17,335 bases of DNA from Candidatus Rokuibacteriota bacterium (lineage in GTDB: Bacteria; Methylomirabilota; Methylomirabilia; Rokubacteriales; CSP1-6), in NCBI GenBank assembly GCA_016179165.1, contig JACORX010000319.1, positions 1 to 17,335 of the forward strand. The letters are read 5' to 3'. The notes under the pieces were generated by a model. That model ran no database searches, was not told where the DNA came from, and worked only from the letters and a program-made list of their open reading frames with translations. Positions 8,499-17,313 of the stretch are shown piece after piece. The position numbers and the translations under genes are program-made. How positions within the stretch are numbered: the stretch's first letter is position 1; each line of letters begins with the position of its first letter.

Positions 8499-8508
8499 GT
8501 TCTAGAAC
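8499..8508 (+). promoter_or_regulatory. Perfect palindrome GTTCTAGAAC, candidate GntR operator
   Basis: A perfect 10-bp palindrome of form GT-N6-AC lies 24 nt before the regulator start and about 75 nt after the predicted transcript start. HutC-type GntR proteins commonly bind palindromes with GT...AC ends, so autoregulation by the adjacent gene product is a reasonable guess. A site this far downstream would act as a roadblock rather than by covering the promoter. Confidence 0.4.
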
Positions 8509-8532
8509 ACTCTGACGTTTGAAGGAGGCGCC

Positions 8533-9267
8533 GTGCGGAGTCGCGTGCCCCGGTACCACCAGATCGCGGAAGCCCTGCGCGACACGATCGGCTCGGGCCG
8601 CATCGGCCCTGGCGAGCGCCTTGACAACCAGCGCCGTTTGGCGATGGACTTCGGCGTCACCCTCATGACCCTCCGCCAGGCGCTCGAGGTGCTGGAACGC
8701 GACGGCCTGATCACGCGGCGGCACGGCCTCGGCACCTTCGTGGCGGCGCCGTCAGTCGACTACGACATCCTCCACTTCCGCGCCTTCGCCGGCGATCTCA
8801 CGGCGGTCGGCGAGAACGTCGCCACGCGCTTCCTCCGCACGCAGACCGCCCGGGCCGACCGGCACGCGGCGCGCGAGCTCGGGCTCGAACCCGGCGCCCG
8901 CGTCTTCGTGCTCGAGCGCTTGAGGCTGGTGGACGGCCATCCCACGAGCTTCCAGGCGTCGCACCTGCCCGCTGCGCTCGGCGAGGAGGTGGCGAAGGCC
9001 GACCTCGCGGTCACGCCGCTCCGCCAGGTGCTGGCCTTCAAGCTCGGCATCGAGATCACGTCCGCGCGTGAGACCGTCTCCGCCGAGACGCTGCCCGCCC
9101 GCGCGGCGCGCGAGCTCGGCTGCGCTCCAGGCGTGCCGTGCTTCCGCTCCGACCGCGTCTCGACCGACGCCGAATCGCGACCCATCGTGTACGACCGGGT
9201 GTTCATCCCCGGCGACCGCTTCCGGATCACGCGCCAACTCCACTACGACAGGAGCGCCACGGCATGA
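8533..9267 (+). CDS. GntR-family transcriptional regulator, HutC/UTRA type
   Basis: DNA-binding regulator of 244 aa, the first gene of the operon. The N-terminal winged helix-turn-helix spans about residues 5-72 and follows the GntR pattern: RYHQIAEALRDTI..GRIGPGERL, then MDFGVTLMTLRQALEVLERDGLI and the wing RRHGLGTFVA. Residues about 95-235 form a UTRA-type ligand domain, with ARVFVLERLRLVDGHP and a final RSDRVSTDAESRPIVYDRVFIPGDRF. Start: GTG at 8533, behind a strong AAGGAGG (8522-8528) with a short 4-nt spacer. The stop overlaps the etfB ATG (ATGA, 9264-9267), so regulator and ETF are translationally coupled. Family knowledge: UTRA domains bind small metabolites and usually relieve repression. 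The ligand here is not readable; an acyl-CoA, branched-chain oxoacid or related acid would suit the operon, but that is inference. Confidence 0.92.
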   Translation: MRSRVPRYHQIAEALRDTIGSGRIGPGERLDNQRRLAMDFGVTLMTLRQALEVLERDGLITRRHGLGTFVAAPSVDYDILHFRAFAGDLTAVGENVATRFLRTQTARADRHAARELGLEPGARVFVLERLRLVDGHPTSFQASHLPAALGEEVAKADLAVTPLRQVLAFKLGIEITSARETVSAETLPARAARELGCAPGVPCFRSDRVSTDAESRPIVYDRVFIPGDRFRITRQLHYDRSATA

Positions 9268-10043
9268 AGATTCTCGTGATGATCAAGCAGGTACCGGACA
9301 CAGCGACCCAGGTCAAGATCGGGCCGGACGGGAAGGCCATCGATACGGCCGGCATCACCTGGATCGTCTCTCCCTATGACGAGTACGCGCTCGAGGAGGG
9401 GCTCCGGATCAAGGAGAAGCGCGGGCAGGGCGAGGTCGTGGCCGTCGCCCTCGGCCCCGACCGTGTCAAGGAAGCGCTGCGGTCGTGCCTCGCCATGGGC
9501 GCCGACCGCGCTATTCACCTGAACGATCCCGCCTGGGAGCGGGCCGATACGCTGATGACGGCGCGCGCGCTCGCAGCCGCGATCAAGCAGGAGGCGCCGG
9601 CATTGGCGCTCTTCGGACGCCAGGCCATCGACGACGATATGGGGGCGGTGGGCGCGGCCGTCGCCGAGTTGCTCGGTTGGCCCTGCGCGTCCTGGATCAT
9701 GGAGGAGTCGGTGGACGAGGCGGGCAAGGCCATCCGCGTCGGCCGCCAGGTCGAGGGGGGGCTCGAGCTGTTCGACCTGCCGCTGCCCGCGGTGGTGTCG
9801 GCCCAGAAGGGGTTGAACGAGCCGCGGTACCCGACGTTGAAGGGCATCATGGGAGCCAAGAAGAAGGAGATCAAGGACGTCAAGGCCGCCGATCTCGGCC
9901 TCACGGCCGAGGCGCCGGCGCTGTCGGTCATCAAGCTCGAGACGCTGCCGCCGCGACCCCCAGGGCGCATCATCCAGGGCGAGGCGGCCGACGCTGCCAA
10001 GGAACTTGTCCGCGCCCTTCGCGAAGACGCGAAGGCCATCTAG
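9264..10043 (+). CDS. etfB: Electron transfer flavoprotein, beta subunit
   Basis: Small subunit (259 aa) of the soluble ETF heterodimer, which takes electrons from acyl-CoA dehydrogenases and passes them to ETF:quinone oxidoreductase. The N-terminus MKILVMIKQVPDT is typical. The AMP-site motif GRQAIDDDMGAVG (Gln120 onward) and the beta-subunit signature GLNEPRYPTLKGIMGAKKK (183-201) are both present. The ATG at 9264 lies within the stop of the GntR gene, with AGGAG (9250-9254) 9 nt before it, so the start is well supported. etfA follows after 26 nt. The straightforward IDDD motif and neighbouring acyl-CoA dehydrogenase fit an ordinary, non-bifurcating ETF for beta-oxidation, although the sequence alone does not exclude bifurcation. 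Confidence 0.96.
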   Translation: MKILVMIKQVPDTATQVKIGPDGKAIDTAGITWIVSPYDEYALEEGLRIKEKRGQGEVVAVALGPDRVKEALRSCLAMGADRAIHLNDPAWERADTLMTARALAAAIKQEAPALALFGRQAIDDDMGAVGAAVAELLGWPCASWIMEESVDEAGKAIRVGRQVEGGLELFDLPLPAVVSAQKGLNEPRYPTLKGIMGAKKKEIKDVKAADLGLTAEAPALSVIKLETLPPRPPGRIIQGEAADAAKELVRALREDAKAI

Positions 10044-10069
10044 AACACCAAAAGGGAGATACGAACGTC

Positions 10070-11059
10070 ATGGCGGGTTCTTTCTGGTGCTTGGTCGAAG
10101 ACGACAGGCAGGGCAATCCGAAGAAGGTCATGGCGGAGGTGCTGGGCGAGGCTGGGAGGCTTGCTTCGCAGGCGGGCGGCCAGGCGGAGGCGGTGTGGCT
10201 GACCGACAAGGCCACCGAGGCCGGCATCAAGCAGCTCGGTGAGTGGGGCGCGAAGCGCGTCCTGCTCCTCGAGAACCCCGCGTTCGCTCCGTACCGCGGG
10301 GAAGTGTGGGCCCCGGTGCTCGCGGAGCTCTGCCTGAAGGAATCGCCGCAGGCTTTCTTCGGCGCGGTGACGGCGCGGCAGCGCGAGGCGATGGCGCGCC
10401 TCGCCGCCCGTCTCGGCGCCGGGCTGTCGGCCGATTCCACGGCGTTGGCGCTCGAGGACGGCACGCTGGTCGCCACGCGGCCGGTCTATGCGGGCAAGCT
10501 GCTCTCGAAGATGACGTGGGCGAAGATGCCGTGGCTCGCGACGCTCAGGCCCAACGTCTTCAAGCCGGCCGATTCGCAGCAGGGAGCGGTGGCCCCGGTG
10601 GAGAAGCCCGCGGTCACGCTGCCCGCCGCCGTCATGAGCCTGGTGGAGCGCCGCGAGGACTCTTCCACGGGGCTGCCGGAGCTGGCCGAGGCCGAGATCA
10701 TCGTTTCCGGCGGTCGCGGGCTCAAGGGGCCGGAGAACTTCGCCATCCTGGAATCGCTCGCGAAGGCGATCGGAGCGGCCGTCGGCGCCTCGCGCGCGGC
10801 GGTGGACGCCGGGTGGCGGCCGCACCGCTTCCAGATCGGCCAGACGGGGCGCACCGTCTCGCCGAAGCTCTACCTGGGCTTCGGCATCTCGGGCGCCATC
10901 CAGCACCTGGCAGGGATGCGGACGTCCAAGGTGATCTGCGCCATCAACAAGGACCCGGAGGCGCCGATCTTCAAGATCGCCGACTACGGCATCGTGGGCG
11001 ACCTCTTCGAGGTCGCGCCGCTCCTCGAGCAGGAATTCAAGAAGCTGCTGGAGAAATAG
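10070..11059 (+). CDS. etfA: Electron transfer flavoprotein, alpha subunit
   Basis: Large, FAD-binding subunit (329 aa) of ETF. The N-terminal half is the variable domain. The conserved C-terminal FAD domain starts near SGGRGLKGPENF (213-224) and includes GQTGRTVSP (257-265), LYLGFGISGAIQHLAGM, and INKDPEAPIFKIADYGIVGD followed by DLFEVAPLL. Start: ATG at 10070 with GGGAG (10054-10058) 11 nt upstream; an open frame extends further 5' through etfB, but only this start gives the family length and a ribosome site. It follows etfB by 26 nt and precedes an acyl-CoA dehydrogenase by 14 nt, so the electron carrier and its donor are made together. No extra ferredoxin domain is fused. Confidence 0.96.
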   Translation: MAGSFWCLVEDDRQGNPKKVMAEVLGEAGRLASQAGGQAEAVWLTDKATEAGIKQLGEWGAKRVLLLENPAFAPYRGEVWAPVLAELCLKESPQAFFGAVTARQREAMARLAARLGAGLSADSTALALEDGTLVATRPVYAGKLLSKMTWAKMPWLATLRPNVFKPADSQQGAVAPVEKPAVTLPAAVMSLVERREDSSTGLPELAEAEIIVSGGRGLKGPENFAILESLAKAIGAAVGASRAAVDAGWRPHRFQIGQTGRTVSPKLYLGFGISGAIQHLAGMRTSKVICAINKDPEAPIFKIADYGIVGDLFEVAPLLEQEFKKLLEK

Positions 11060-11073
11060 ATCGCTGGAGAACG

Positions 11074-12231
11074 ATGAACGTCGAGCTCACTGACGAGCAG
11101 AAGATGATCCAGGCGGTGGCCAGGGACTTCGCCGAGAAGGAAGTCCGCCCCATCGCCGAGGTCATCGACCGCGAGGCGCGCTTTCCGCGGGAGACCGTGC
11201 GGCGCATGGGCGAGCTCGGGCTCATGGGCATCGCCGTGGCCGAGGCCTGGGGCGGGAGCGGCGGCGACACCGTCGGGTACGCGGTGGCGCTTGAAGAAGT
11301 GTCGCGCGCCTGCGCCTCGCACGGGGCCATCATGTCCGTCAACAACTCGCTCTACTGCGACCCCATCGCCAAGTTCGGCTCGGAGGAGCAGCGGCGGCGC
11401 TTTCTGACACCCTTCGCAGCGGGGCACAAGCTCGGCTGCTTCTCGTTGACCGAGCCCGAGGCGGGCTCCGACGCAACCAACCAGAGCACGCTCGCCCGCC
11501 GCGACGGCGACGCGTACGTCCTCGACGGACGGAAGATCTTCGTCACCAACGGAAGGGAGGCCGCCGCCGCCCTCGTCTTCGCCCAGACGGACCGGGCCAA
11601 GGGCCCTCGCGGGATCAGCGCCTTTCTCGTCGAGAAGGGCACCCCGGGCTTCACCGTCGTCAAGACGGAGGACAAGCTCGGCATCCGCGCCTCCGACACC
11701 GCCGAGTTTCTCTTCGAAGGCTGCCGAGTGCCTGCGTCGGCGCGGCTCGGAGAGGAGGGGCAGGGGTTCAAGATCGCGATGATGGCGATCGACGGCGGCC
11801 GCATCGGCGTCGCCGCGCAGGCCGTCGGCATCGCCGCCGCGGCGTACGAGGCCGCGCTCGGCTACGCGCGCGAGCGCAAGAGCTTCGGCGTGCCGATCGG
11901 CCGGCACCAGATGGTCCAGTGGATGCTGGCCGACATGGCGACGGCCATTGAGGCGGCGCGCCTGCTCACGCTGCGCGCGGCATCCCTCAAGGACGGGGCC
12001 GAGCCCTTCGGGCCCCAAGCGGCGATGGCCAAGCTCTTCGCGTCCGAGATGGCCATGCGCGTCACGACGGACGCCGTGCAGGTCCACGGCGGCTACGGCT
12101 TCATCAAGGAGTACCAGGTCGAGCGGCACTTCCGGGACGCGAAGATCACGCAGATCTACGAGGGCACCTCGCAGATCCAAAAGCTCGTCATCGCCCGACA
12201 CCTGCTCTCGGGCGCGGCGGCGGGCTCTTAG
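11074..12231 (+). CDS. Short-chain acyl-CoA dehydrogenase (butyryl-CoA-type)
   Basis: FAD enzyme of 385 aa that makes the 2,3-enoyl-CoA from a short acyl-CoA and gives electrons to ETF. It has the full three-domain fold: N-terminal helices, the FAD/substrate motif SLTEPEAGSD from about residue 124, KIFVTNG, the C-terminal helical domain with YARERKSFGVPIG, VQVHGGYGFIKEYQVER and QIYEGTSQIQKLVIAR. The presumed catalytic base is Glu363 in YEGTSQIQ, the position used by short- and medium-chain enzymes; isovaleryl- and long-chain enzymes place it elsewhere. The ATG at 11074 lies 14 nt after etfA, and the mutase gene follows after 18 nt. Next to an isobutyryl-CoA-mutase-like enzyme, butyryl-CoA is the likeliest substrate, with isobutyryl-CoA an alternative; this specificity is inference. 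Confidence 0.93.
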   Translation: MNVELTDEQKMIQAVARDFAEKEVRPIAEVIDREARFPRETVRRMGELGLMGIAVAEAWGGSGGDTVGYAVALEEVSRACASHGAIMSVNNSLYCDPIAKFGSEEQRRRFLTPFAAGHKLGCFSLTEPEAGSDATNQSTLARRDGDAYVLDGRKIFVTNGREAAAALVFAQTDRAKGPRGISAFLVEKGTPGFTVVKTEDKLGIRASDTAEFLFEGCRVPASARLGEEGQGFKIAMMAIDGGRIGVAAQAVGIAAAAYEAALGYARERKSFGVPIGRHQMVQWMLADMATAIEAARLLTLRAASLKDGAEPFGPQAAMAKLFASEMAMRVTTDAVQVHGGYGFIKEYQVERHFRDAKITQIYEGTSQIQKLVIARHLLSGAAAGS

Positions 12232-12249
12232 TCAGCCGGGAGAGAGACC

Positions 12250-13902
<1,653 letters not shown>

Positions 13903-13914
13903 GGGGGCGGCACC

Positions 13915-14982
13915 ATGTCCGACGCGATCAGGATCGTCAAAGCGACGACCCACAAGCCCAAGCCGAAGGACTCGGACCTGGGCTTTGGGACCCTCTTCAC
14001 CGATCACATGTTCGTCGCCGACTTCCAGGAGGAGAAGGGGTGGTACGACCCGCGGGTCGAGCCGTACGGGCCGATCCCGCTCGATCCGGCCGCGGCCGTG
14101 CTGCACTACGCCCAGGCGATCTTCGACGGGCTCAAGGCCTTCCGCGGGGTGGACGGCAAGGTGCGGCTCTTCAGGCCGCAGAAGCACGTGCAGCGCATGA
14201 ACCATTCGGCGGCGCAGATGTGCATCCCGCCTCTCGACCCGGAGCTCACCCTTCGCTCGCTCGTAACGCTGGTTGGAATCGAGCGCGACTGGGTGCCGAA
14301 GACCGTCGGCACCTCGCTGTACGTCCGCCCGACCATCATCGCCAGCGAGGCTTTCCTCGGGGTGCGTCCGGCGAAGTCGTACATCTACTTCGTCATCCTC
14401 TCGCCGGTGGGCGCCTATTACCCCGAGGGCATGGCGCCGGTGAAGATCCGCGTCGAGGAGAAGCACGTGCGCGCCGTCGAGGGCGGCCTGGGCAGCGCCA
14501 AGACCGGCGCCAACTACGCCGCGAGTCTCATGGCGGGTGAAGAGGCCAAGCACGAGGGCTTCACGCAGGTCCTGTGGCTGGACGGCGTGCACCGCAAGTA
14601 TATCGACGAGGTCGGGACCATGAACATCATGGTCAAGATCGCCGGTGAGGTGATCACGCCTCCGCTCGGCGGGACCATCCTGCCCGGCGTCACGCGCGAC
14701 TCGGTGCTCACGCTGCTCCGCGAGTGGGGCGCCGGGGTCAGCGAGCGCCAGATCTCCATTGACGAAGTCGTGGCGGCGCACAAGGCAGGCACGCTCGACG
14801 AGGTCTTCGGGACGGGCACGGCGGCCGTGATCTCGCCGGTGGGCGAGCTCGCCTACAAGGGGCATCGCATGGTCGTCGGCGGCGGCAAGATCGGGCCGAC
14901 CACCCAGAAGCTCTACGATGCCATCGTCGGCATCCAGTACGGCACCGCGCCGGATACGCGCGGCTGGACGCTGGAGGTCTAG
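13915..14982 (+). CDS. ilvE: Branched-chain amino acid aminotransferase (fold-type IV PLP enzyme)
   Basis: Reversible transamination of Val, Leu or Ile with 2-oxoglutarate, in the cytosol. The 355-aa length and motifs match the longer, eukaryote-like BCAT type rather than the roughly 300-aa E. coli type: GTLFTDHMFVADF, LHYAQAIFDGLKAFRG, LFRPQKHVQRMNHSA, YVRPTIIASE, the PLP-lysine motif GSAKTGANYAAS with Lys196, then EVGTMNIM and GTILPGVTRDSVL. D-amino-acid transaminase and aminodeoxychorismate lyase share the fold but lack this layout. The ATG at 13915 is 12 nt after the mutase stop, with a G-run as weak ribosome site; the HIT gene starts 4 nt after its stop. Its place between the two mutase subunits suggests catabolic use, feeding valine carbon as 2-oxoisovalerate towards isobutyryl-CoA, though a biosynthetic role is equally possible for the chemistry. 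Confidence 0.93.
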   Translation: MSDAIRIVKATTHKPKPKDSDLGFGTLFTDHMFVADFQEEKGWYDPRVEPYGPIPLDPAAAVLHYAQAIFDGLKAFRGVDGKVRLFRPQKHVQRMNHSAAQMCIPPLDPELTLRSLVTLVGIERDWVPKTVGTSLYVRPTIIASEAFLGVRPAKSYIYFVILSPVGAYYPEGMAPVKIRVEEKHVRAVEGGLGSAKTGANYAASLMAGEEAKHEGFTQVLWLDGVHRKYIDEVGTMNIMVKIAGEVITPPLGGTILPGVTRDSVLTLLREWGAGVSERQISIDEVVAAHKAGTLDEVFGTGTAAVISPVGELAYKGHRMVVGGGKIGPTTQKLYDAIVGIQYGTAPDTRGWTLEV

Positions 14983-14986
14983 CTCA

Positions 14987-15400
14987 ATGGCCGACTGCGT
15001 CTTCTGCATGATCCGGGACGGGAAGATCCCGTCCGCGAAGGTCTACGACGACGAGCGGACGCTCGCCTTCATGGACATCAACCCGCTCACCCGCGGACAC
15101 TGCCTCGTCGCCACCAAGGCGCATGCGGCGACGCTCTACGACGCGGAGGTGGAGGACCTCAAGGCCGCCATCACTACAGCCAAGAAGGTCGCCGGGGCGC
15201 TGCGGAAAGCGCTCAGCCCCGACGGGCTCAACGTGCTGCAGGCCAACGGCACGGCGGCCTTCCAGTCCGTGCCCCATTTCCACCTGCATCTGATCCCCCG
15301 CTGGACCGGCGACGGCAAGGGCTTCGACTGGAAGCTCGTCCCGGGCAACCGCGAGGAGATCATGGGCACCGCGGACCGCATCCGCGCCATGTTCGGGTAG
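14987..15400 (+). CDS. HIT-family nucleotide hydrolase/transferase
   Basis: Small cytosolic protein (137 aa) of the histidine-triad superfamily, Hint/HinT-like by length. The N-terminal CVFCMIRDGKIPSAKVYDDE and the ITRGH-like segment PLTRGHCLVATKAH are typical, and the active-site triad PHFHLHLIPR gives His97, His99 and His101. Family members cleave nucleoside phosphoramidates, acyl-adenylates or dinucleoside polyphosphates. The Cys4 and Cys7 pair could bind zinc with His residues, as seen in some relatives. Start: ATG at 14987 with GGAGG (14973-14977), 9 nt upstream and inside the end of the aminotransferase gene; longer upstream frames overlap that gene and lack a ribosome site. It sits between aminotransferase and mutase small subunit. 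A role in removing acyl-adenylates, for example from an acyl-CoA ligase side reaction, is speculation. Confidence 0.92.
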   Translation: MADCVFCMIRDGKIPSAKVYDDERTLAFMDINPLTRGHCLVATKAHAATLYDAEVEDLKAAITTAKKVAGALRKALSPDGLNVLQANGTAAFQSVPHFHLHLIPRWTGDGKGFDWKLVPGNREEIMGTADRIRAMFG

Positions 15401-15411
15401 CGGAGGATTCC

Positions 15412-15816
15412 ATGGCCGAGCGCAAGATTCGGGTGGTGGTGGCCAAGCCGGGCCTCGACGGGCACGACCGCGGCGCCAAGATCGTCGCGCGGGCGCTCCG
15501 CGACGCGGGCTTCGAGGTCATCTACACGGGGCTCCACCAGACGCCCGAGCAGATTGTCGCGACGGCCGTCCAGGAGGACGCCGACGCCGTCGGGCTGAGC
15601 GTGCTCTCGGGTGCCCACAACTACCTCTTCGCGCGCGTGCTGGAGCTGCTCAGGGAAAAGGGCGCGGACGACATCGCCGTGTTCGGGGGCGGAATCATCC
15701 CGGCCGAGGACATCAAGGGGCTCAAGACCATGGGGGTGAAGGAGCTTTTCACGCCCGGCACCTCGACCCAGGACATCATCCGCTTCGTCCGCGAGAACAT
15801 TCGAGCTACCGTATGA
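15412..15816 (+). CDS. icmB: B12-binding small subunit of the acyl-CoA mutase (isobutyryl-CoA-mutase-like)
   Basis: Cobalamin-binding subunit (134 aa) with a Rossmann-like fold. It carries the base-off/His-on motif DxHxxG as DGHDRG (Asp16, His18, Gly21), which supplies the lower cobalt ligand, then SVLSGAH and FGGGIIP, which line the nucleotide tail, and TPGTSTQDII near the end. Its length matches the separate small subunit of isobutyryl-CoA and 2-hydroxyisobutyryl-CoA mutases; in bacterial MCM this domain is usually the C-terminus of the large chain. Start: ATG at 15412, with GGAGG (15402-15406) 5 nt upstream and 11 nt after the HIT gene. It must work with the large subunit at 12250-13902, from which two genes separate it. 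No MeaB/IcmF-type GTPase chaperone is in the window. A 333-nt gap with a long palindrome follows. Confidence 0.92.
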   Translation: MAERKIRVVVAKPGLDGHDRGAKIVARALRDAGFEVIYTGLHQTPEQIVATAVQEDADAVGLSVLSGAHNYLFARVLELLREKGADDIAVFGGGIIPAEDIKGLKTMGVKELFTPGTSTQDIIRFVRENIRATV

Positions 15817-16149
15817 TCCTGGTGCGGACGGTCCGCCGGCGGCGCGAGCCGGGGGTGCCTTCCTCCGCGAAGACCTCCTCGCCTAGACGCGCCACCTCGC
15901 TCGGGCGCCTCCGCCTGCCCCCCATCCCCCAGAGGGGGTGCGCTCGCCGCCCCGCCTGCGGCGGGACGGCTCGCGCGGCGGAGGCGCCCTGCGCTTCGGG
16001 GCGCGCTACGGCTCGTCGGATTCGCTCCGGAAGGCACCCCCGGCTCGCGCCGCCTACCCGCGTGTCGGTAGGGATCGGACGACGGCACCCTGCCTCCCCC
16101 CGGTGGCCGGCGGTTGCCCGGCGGCCGACGGTTGAGACGGAGCGAGGCT
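15817..16149 (+). other. Non-coding gap holding a long palindrome and further hairpins
   Basis: No gene is supported in these 333 nt. Besides the 217-bp palindrome there is CCTACC (16053-16058) / GGTAGG (16067-16072) around an 8-nt loop, overlapping the palindrome's end, and a hairpin at 16105-16126 with a 5-bp and a 3-bp stem split by one mismatch. I see no good -35/-10 pair before the acyl-CoA dehydrogenase at 16150. Open frames crossing the gap on both strands arise from the palindrome. Confidence 0.75.
15838..16054. repeat. 217-bp near-symmetric inverted repeat, REP/MITE-like
   Basis: Outer arms 15838-15863 and 16029-16054 are perfect 26-bp inverted copies. Inner arms 15903-15915 and 15977-15989 are perfect 13-bp inverted copies. 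Both pairs share the centre at 15946, with equal 39-nt stretches between them that match only in part (for example GCGAA and CGCGCC at aligned places). The middle carries two local hairpins: CCCCC-AGA-GGGGG (15926-15938) and CCCGCC-TGC-GGCGGG (15951-15965), the latter extended by four more pairs to 15946-15970. The whole could fold as a long stem with two inner loops. Possible roles: a dispersed palindromic element, a remnant of a small transposable element, or a terminator/RNA-stability element at the operon end. No target-site duplication was identified. Confidence 0.85.
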
Positions 16150-17313
16150 GTGGATTTTGAGCTGACGCGGGAGCAGCGGGCGGTCCGGGCCATGGCCCGC
16201 GAGTGGGCGCTCGCCGAGGTCGCCCCCGTGATCCACCGCTACGACGAGGCCCACGAGTTCCCCCACGAGCTCCTCCAGAGCCTCGGCAAGACCGGGCTCC
16301 TGGGTGCGCTCGTGCCGGAGGAATACGGCGGCGCCGCGCTCGACTACGTCTCGTATGCGCTGGCCGTCGAGGAGATCAACCGCGTCGACGCCTCGGTGGG
16401 CATCACGATGTGGGCCCACAACTCCCTCTGCACCAACCACATCGCACTCTTCGGCTCGAAGGAGCAGAAGGCGGCGTACCTGCCTCGCCTGGCGCGCGGC
16501 AAGGCGCTGGGCGCCTGGGGGTTGACCGAGCCGGGATCGGGATCGGACGCCGCGGCAATGACGTCGCGAGCCATCCGCGAGGGTGACCATTTCGTCTTGA
16601 ACGGCAGCAAGGCCTTCATCACGAATGCCGGGGTAGCGGAGGTCGCCGTCGTGATGGCTGTCACCGATCCGGCGAGTGGCAACAAGGGCATCTCCGCCTT
16701 CGTGCTCGAGCGGGGCATGCAGGGGTTCAGCGCCGGCCGCCCCTACCGGAAGCTCGGGCTCCATGCCTCGAACACCGCCGAGCTCATCTTCGACAGCGTT
16801 GCCGTGCCAGCCGCCAACCTCGTGGGCGAGCTCCACAGGGGCTTCGTCAACACCATGCAGGTGCTCGAGGGCGGCCGCGTTGCCATGGCCGCCATGGCCG
16901 TCGGCATCGCGCAGGCCGCGCTCGACCAGGCGCTCGTATACATGAAGCAGCGGCGGGCTTTCGGCAAGACGCTGGCCGAGTTCAACGGGCTCCAGGGCAT
17001 GATCGCCGACATCGGCACGGAGGTCGAGGCCGCGCGCCTCCTCACGCTCCGCGCCGCGGCCCTCAAGGATGCGGGACGGCCGGCGAAGACGGCCGCATCG
17101 ATGGCAAAGGTCTTCGCGTCCGAGGTCGCGATGAAGGCTGCCAGCAAGGCGCTGCAGATCCACGGCGGCGCCGGCTACATCACGGAGTTCCCCATCGAGC
17201 GCATCTTCCGCGACGCCAAGCTGACCGAGATCGGCGAGGGCACCTCGGAGATCCAGCGCATGGTCATAGCCCGCGACATCCTGGGCTTCCATCAGGAACG
17301 GGCGTCGCCGTGA
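16150..17313 (+). CDS. Acyl-CoA dehydrogenase (second, short-chain type)
   Basis: FAD-dependent acyl-CoA dehydrogenase of 387 aa, the second in the window. Landmarks: DFELTREQRAVRAMAREW at the start, LVPEEYGG, GAWGLTEPGSGSDAAAM at the FAD site, FITNAGVAEV, the helical domain with YMKQRRAFGKTLAEFNGLQ, LQIHGGAGYITEFPIERIFRD and EIGEGTSEIQRMVIAR. The presumed catalytic base is Glu363 in GEGTSEIQ. It differs clearly from the 11074-12231 enzyme (SGSD in place of EAGSD, GEGTSE in place of YEGTSQ), so it is a diverged paralogue and not a recent copy. Start: GTG at 16150 with GGAG (16139-16142) 7 nt before it; an in-frame TTG at 16114 would add 12 unconserved residues. It lies after the palindrome gap and its stop overlaps the next gene by 4 bp. 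Substrate unknown; a short or branched acyl-CoA is likely. Confidence 0.93.
   Translation: MDFELTREQRAVRAMAREWALAEVAPVIHRYDEAHEFPHELLQSLGKTGLLGALVPEEYGGAALDYVSYALAVEEINRVDASVGITMWAHNSLCTNHIALFGSKEQKAAYLPRLARGKALGAWGLTEPGSGSDAAAMTSRAIREGDHFVLNGSKAFITNAGVAEVAVVMAVTDPASGNKGISAFVLERGMQGFSAGRPYRKLGLHASNTAELIFDSVAVPAANLVGELHRGFVNTMQVLEGGRVAMAAMAVGIAQAALDQALVYMKQRRAFGKTLAEFNGLQGMIADIGTEVEAARLLTLRAAALKDAGRPAKTAASMAKVFASEVAMKAASKALQIHGGAGYITEFPIERIFRDAKLTEIGEGTSEIQRMVIARDILGFHQERASP

Noticed and set aside
15813..16160. Open frame on + (115 codons) after the mutase small subunit, and an opposing frame on - (15621-16193)
   Set aside because: Both run through the palindrome and yield the same short peptides (REPGVPS, RHPRLAPP) from opposite strands, as expected from an inverted repeat. 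Composition is Arg/Pro-rich, with no domain and no good ribosome site.
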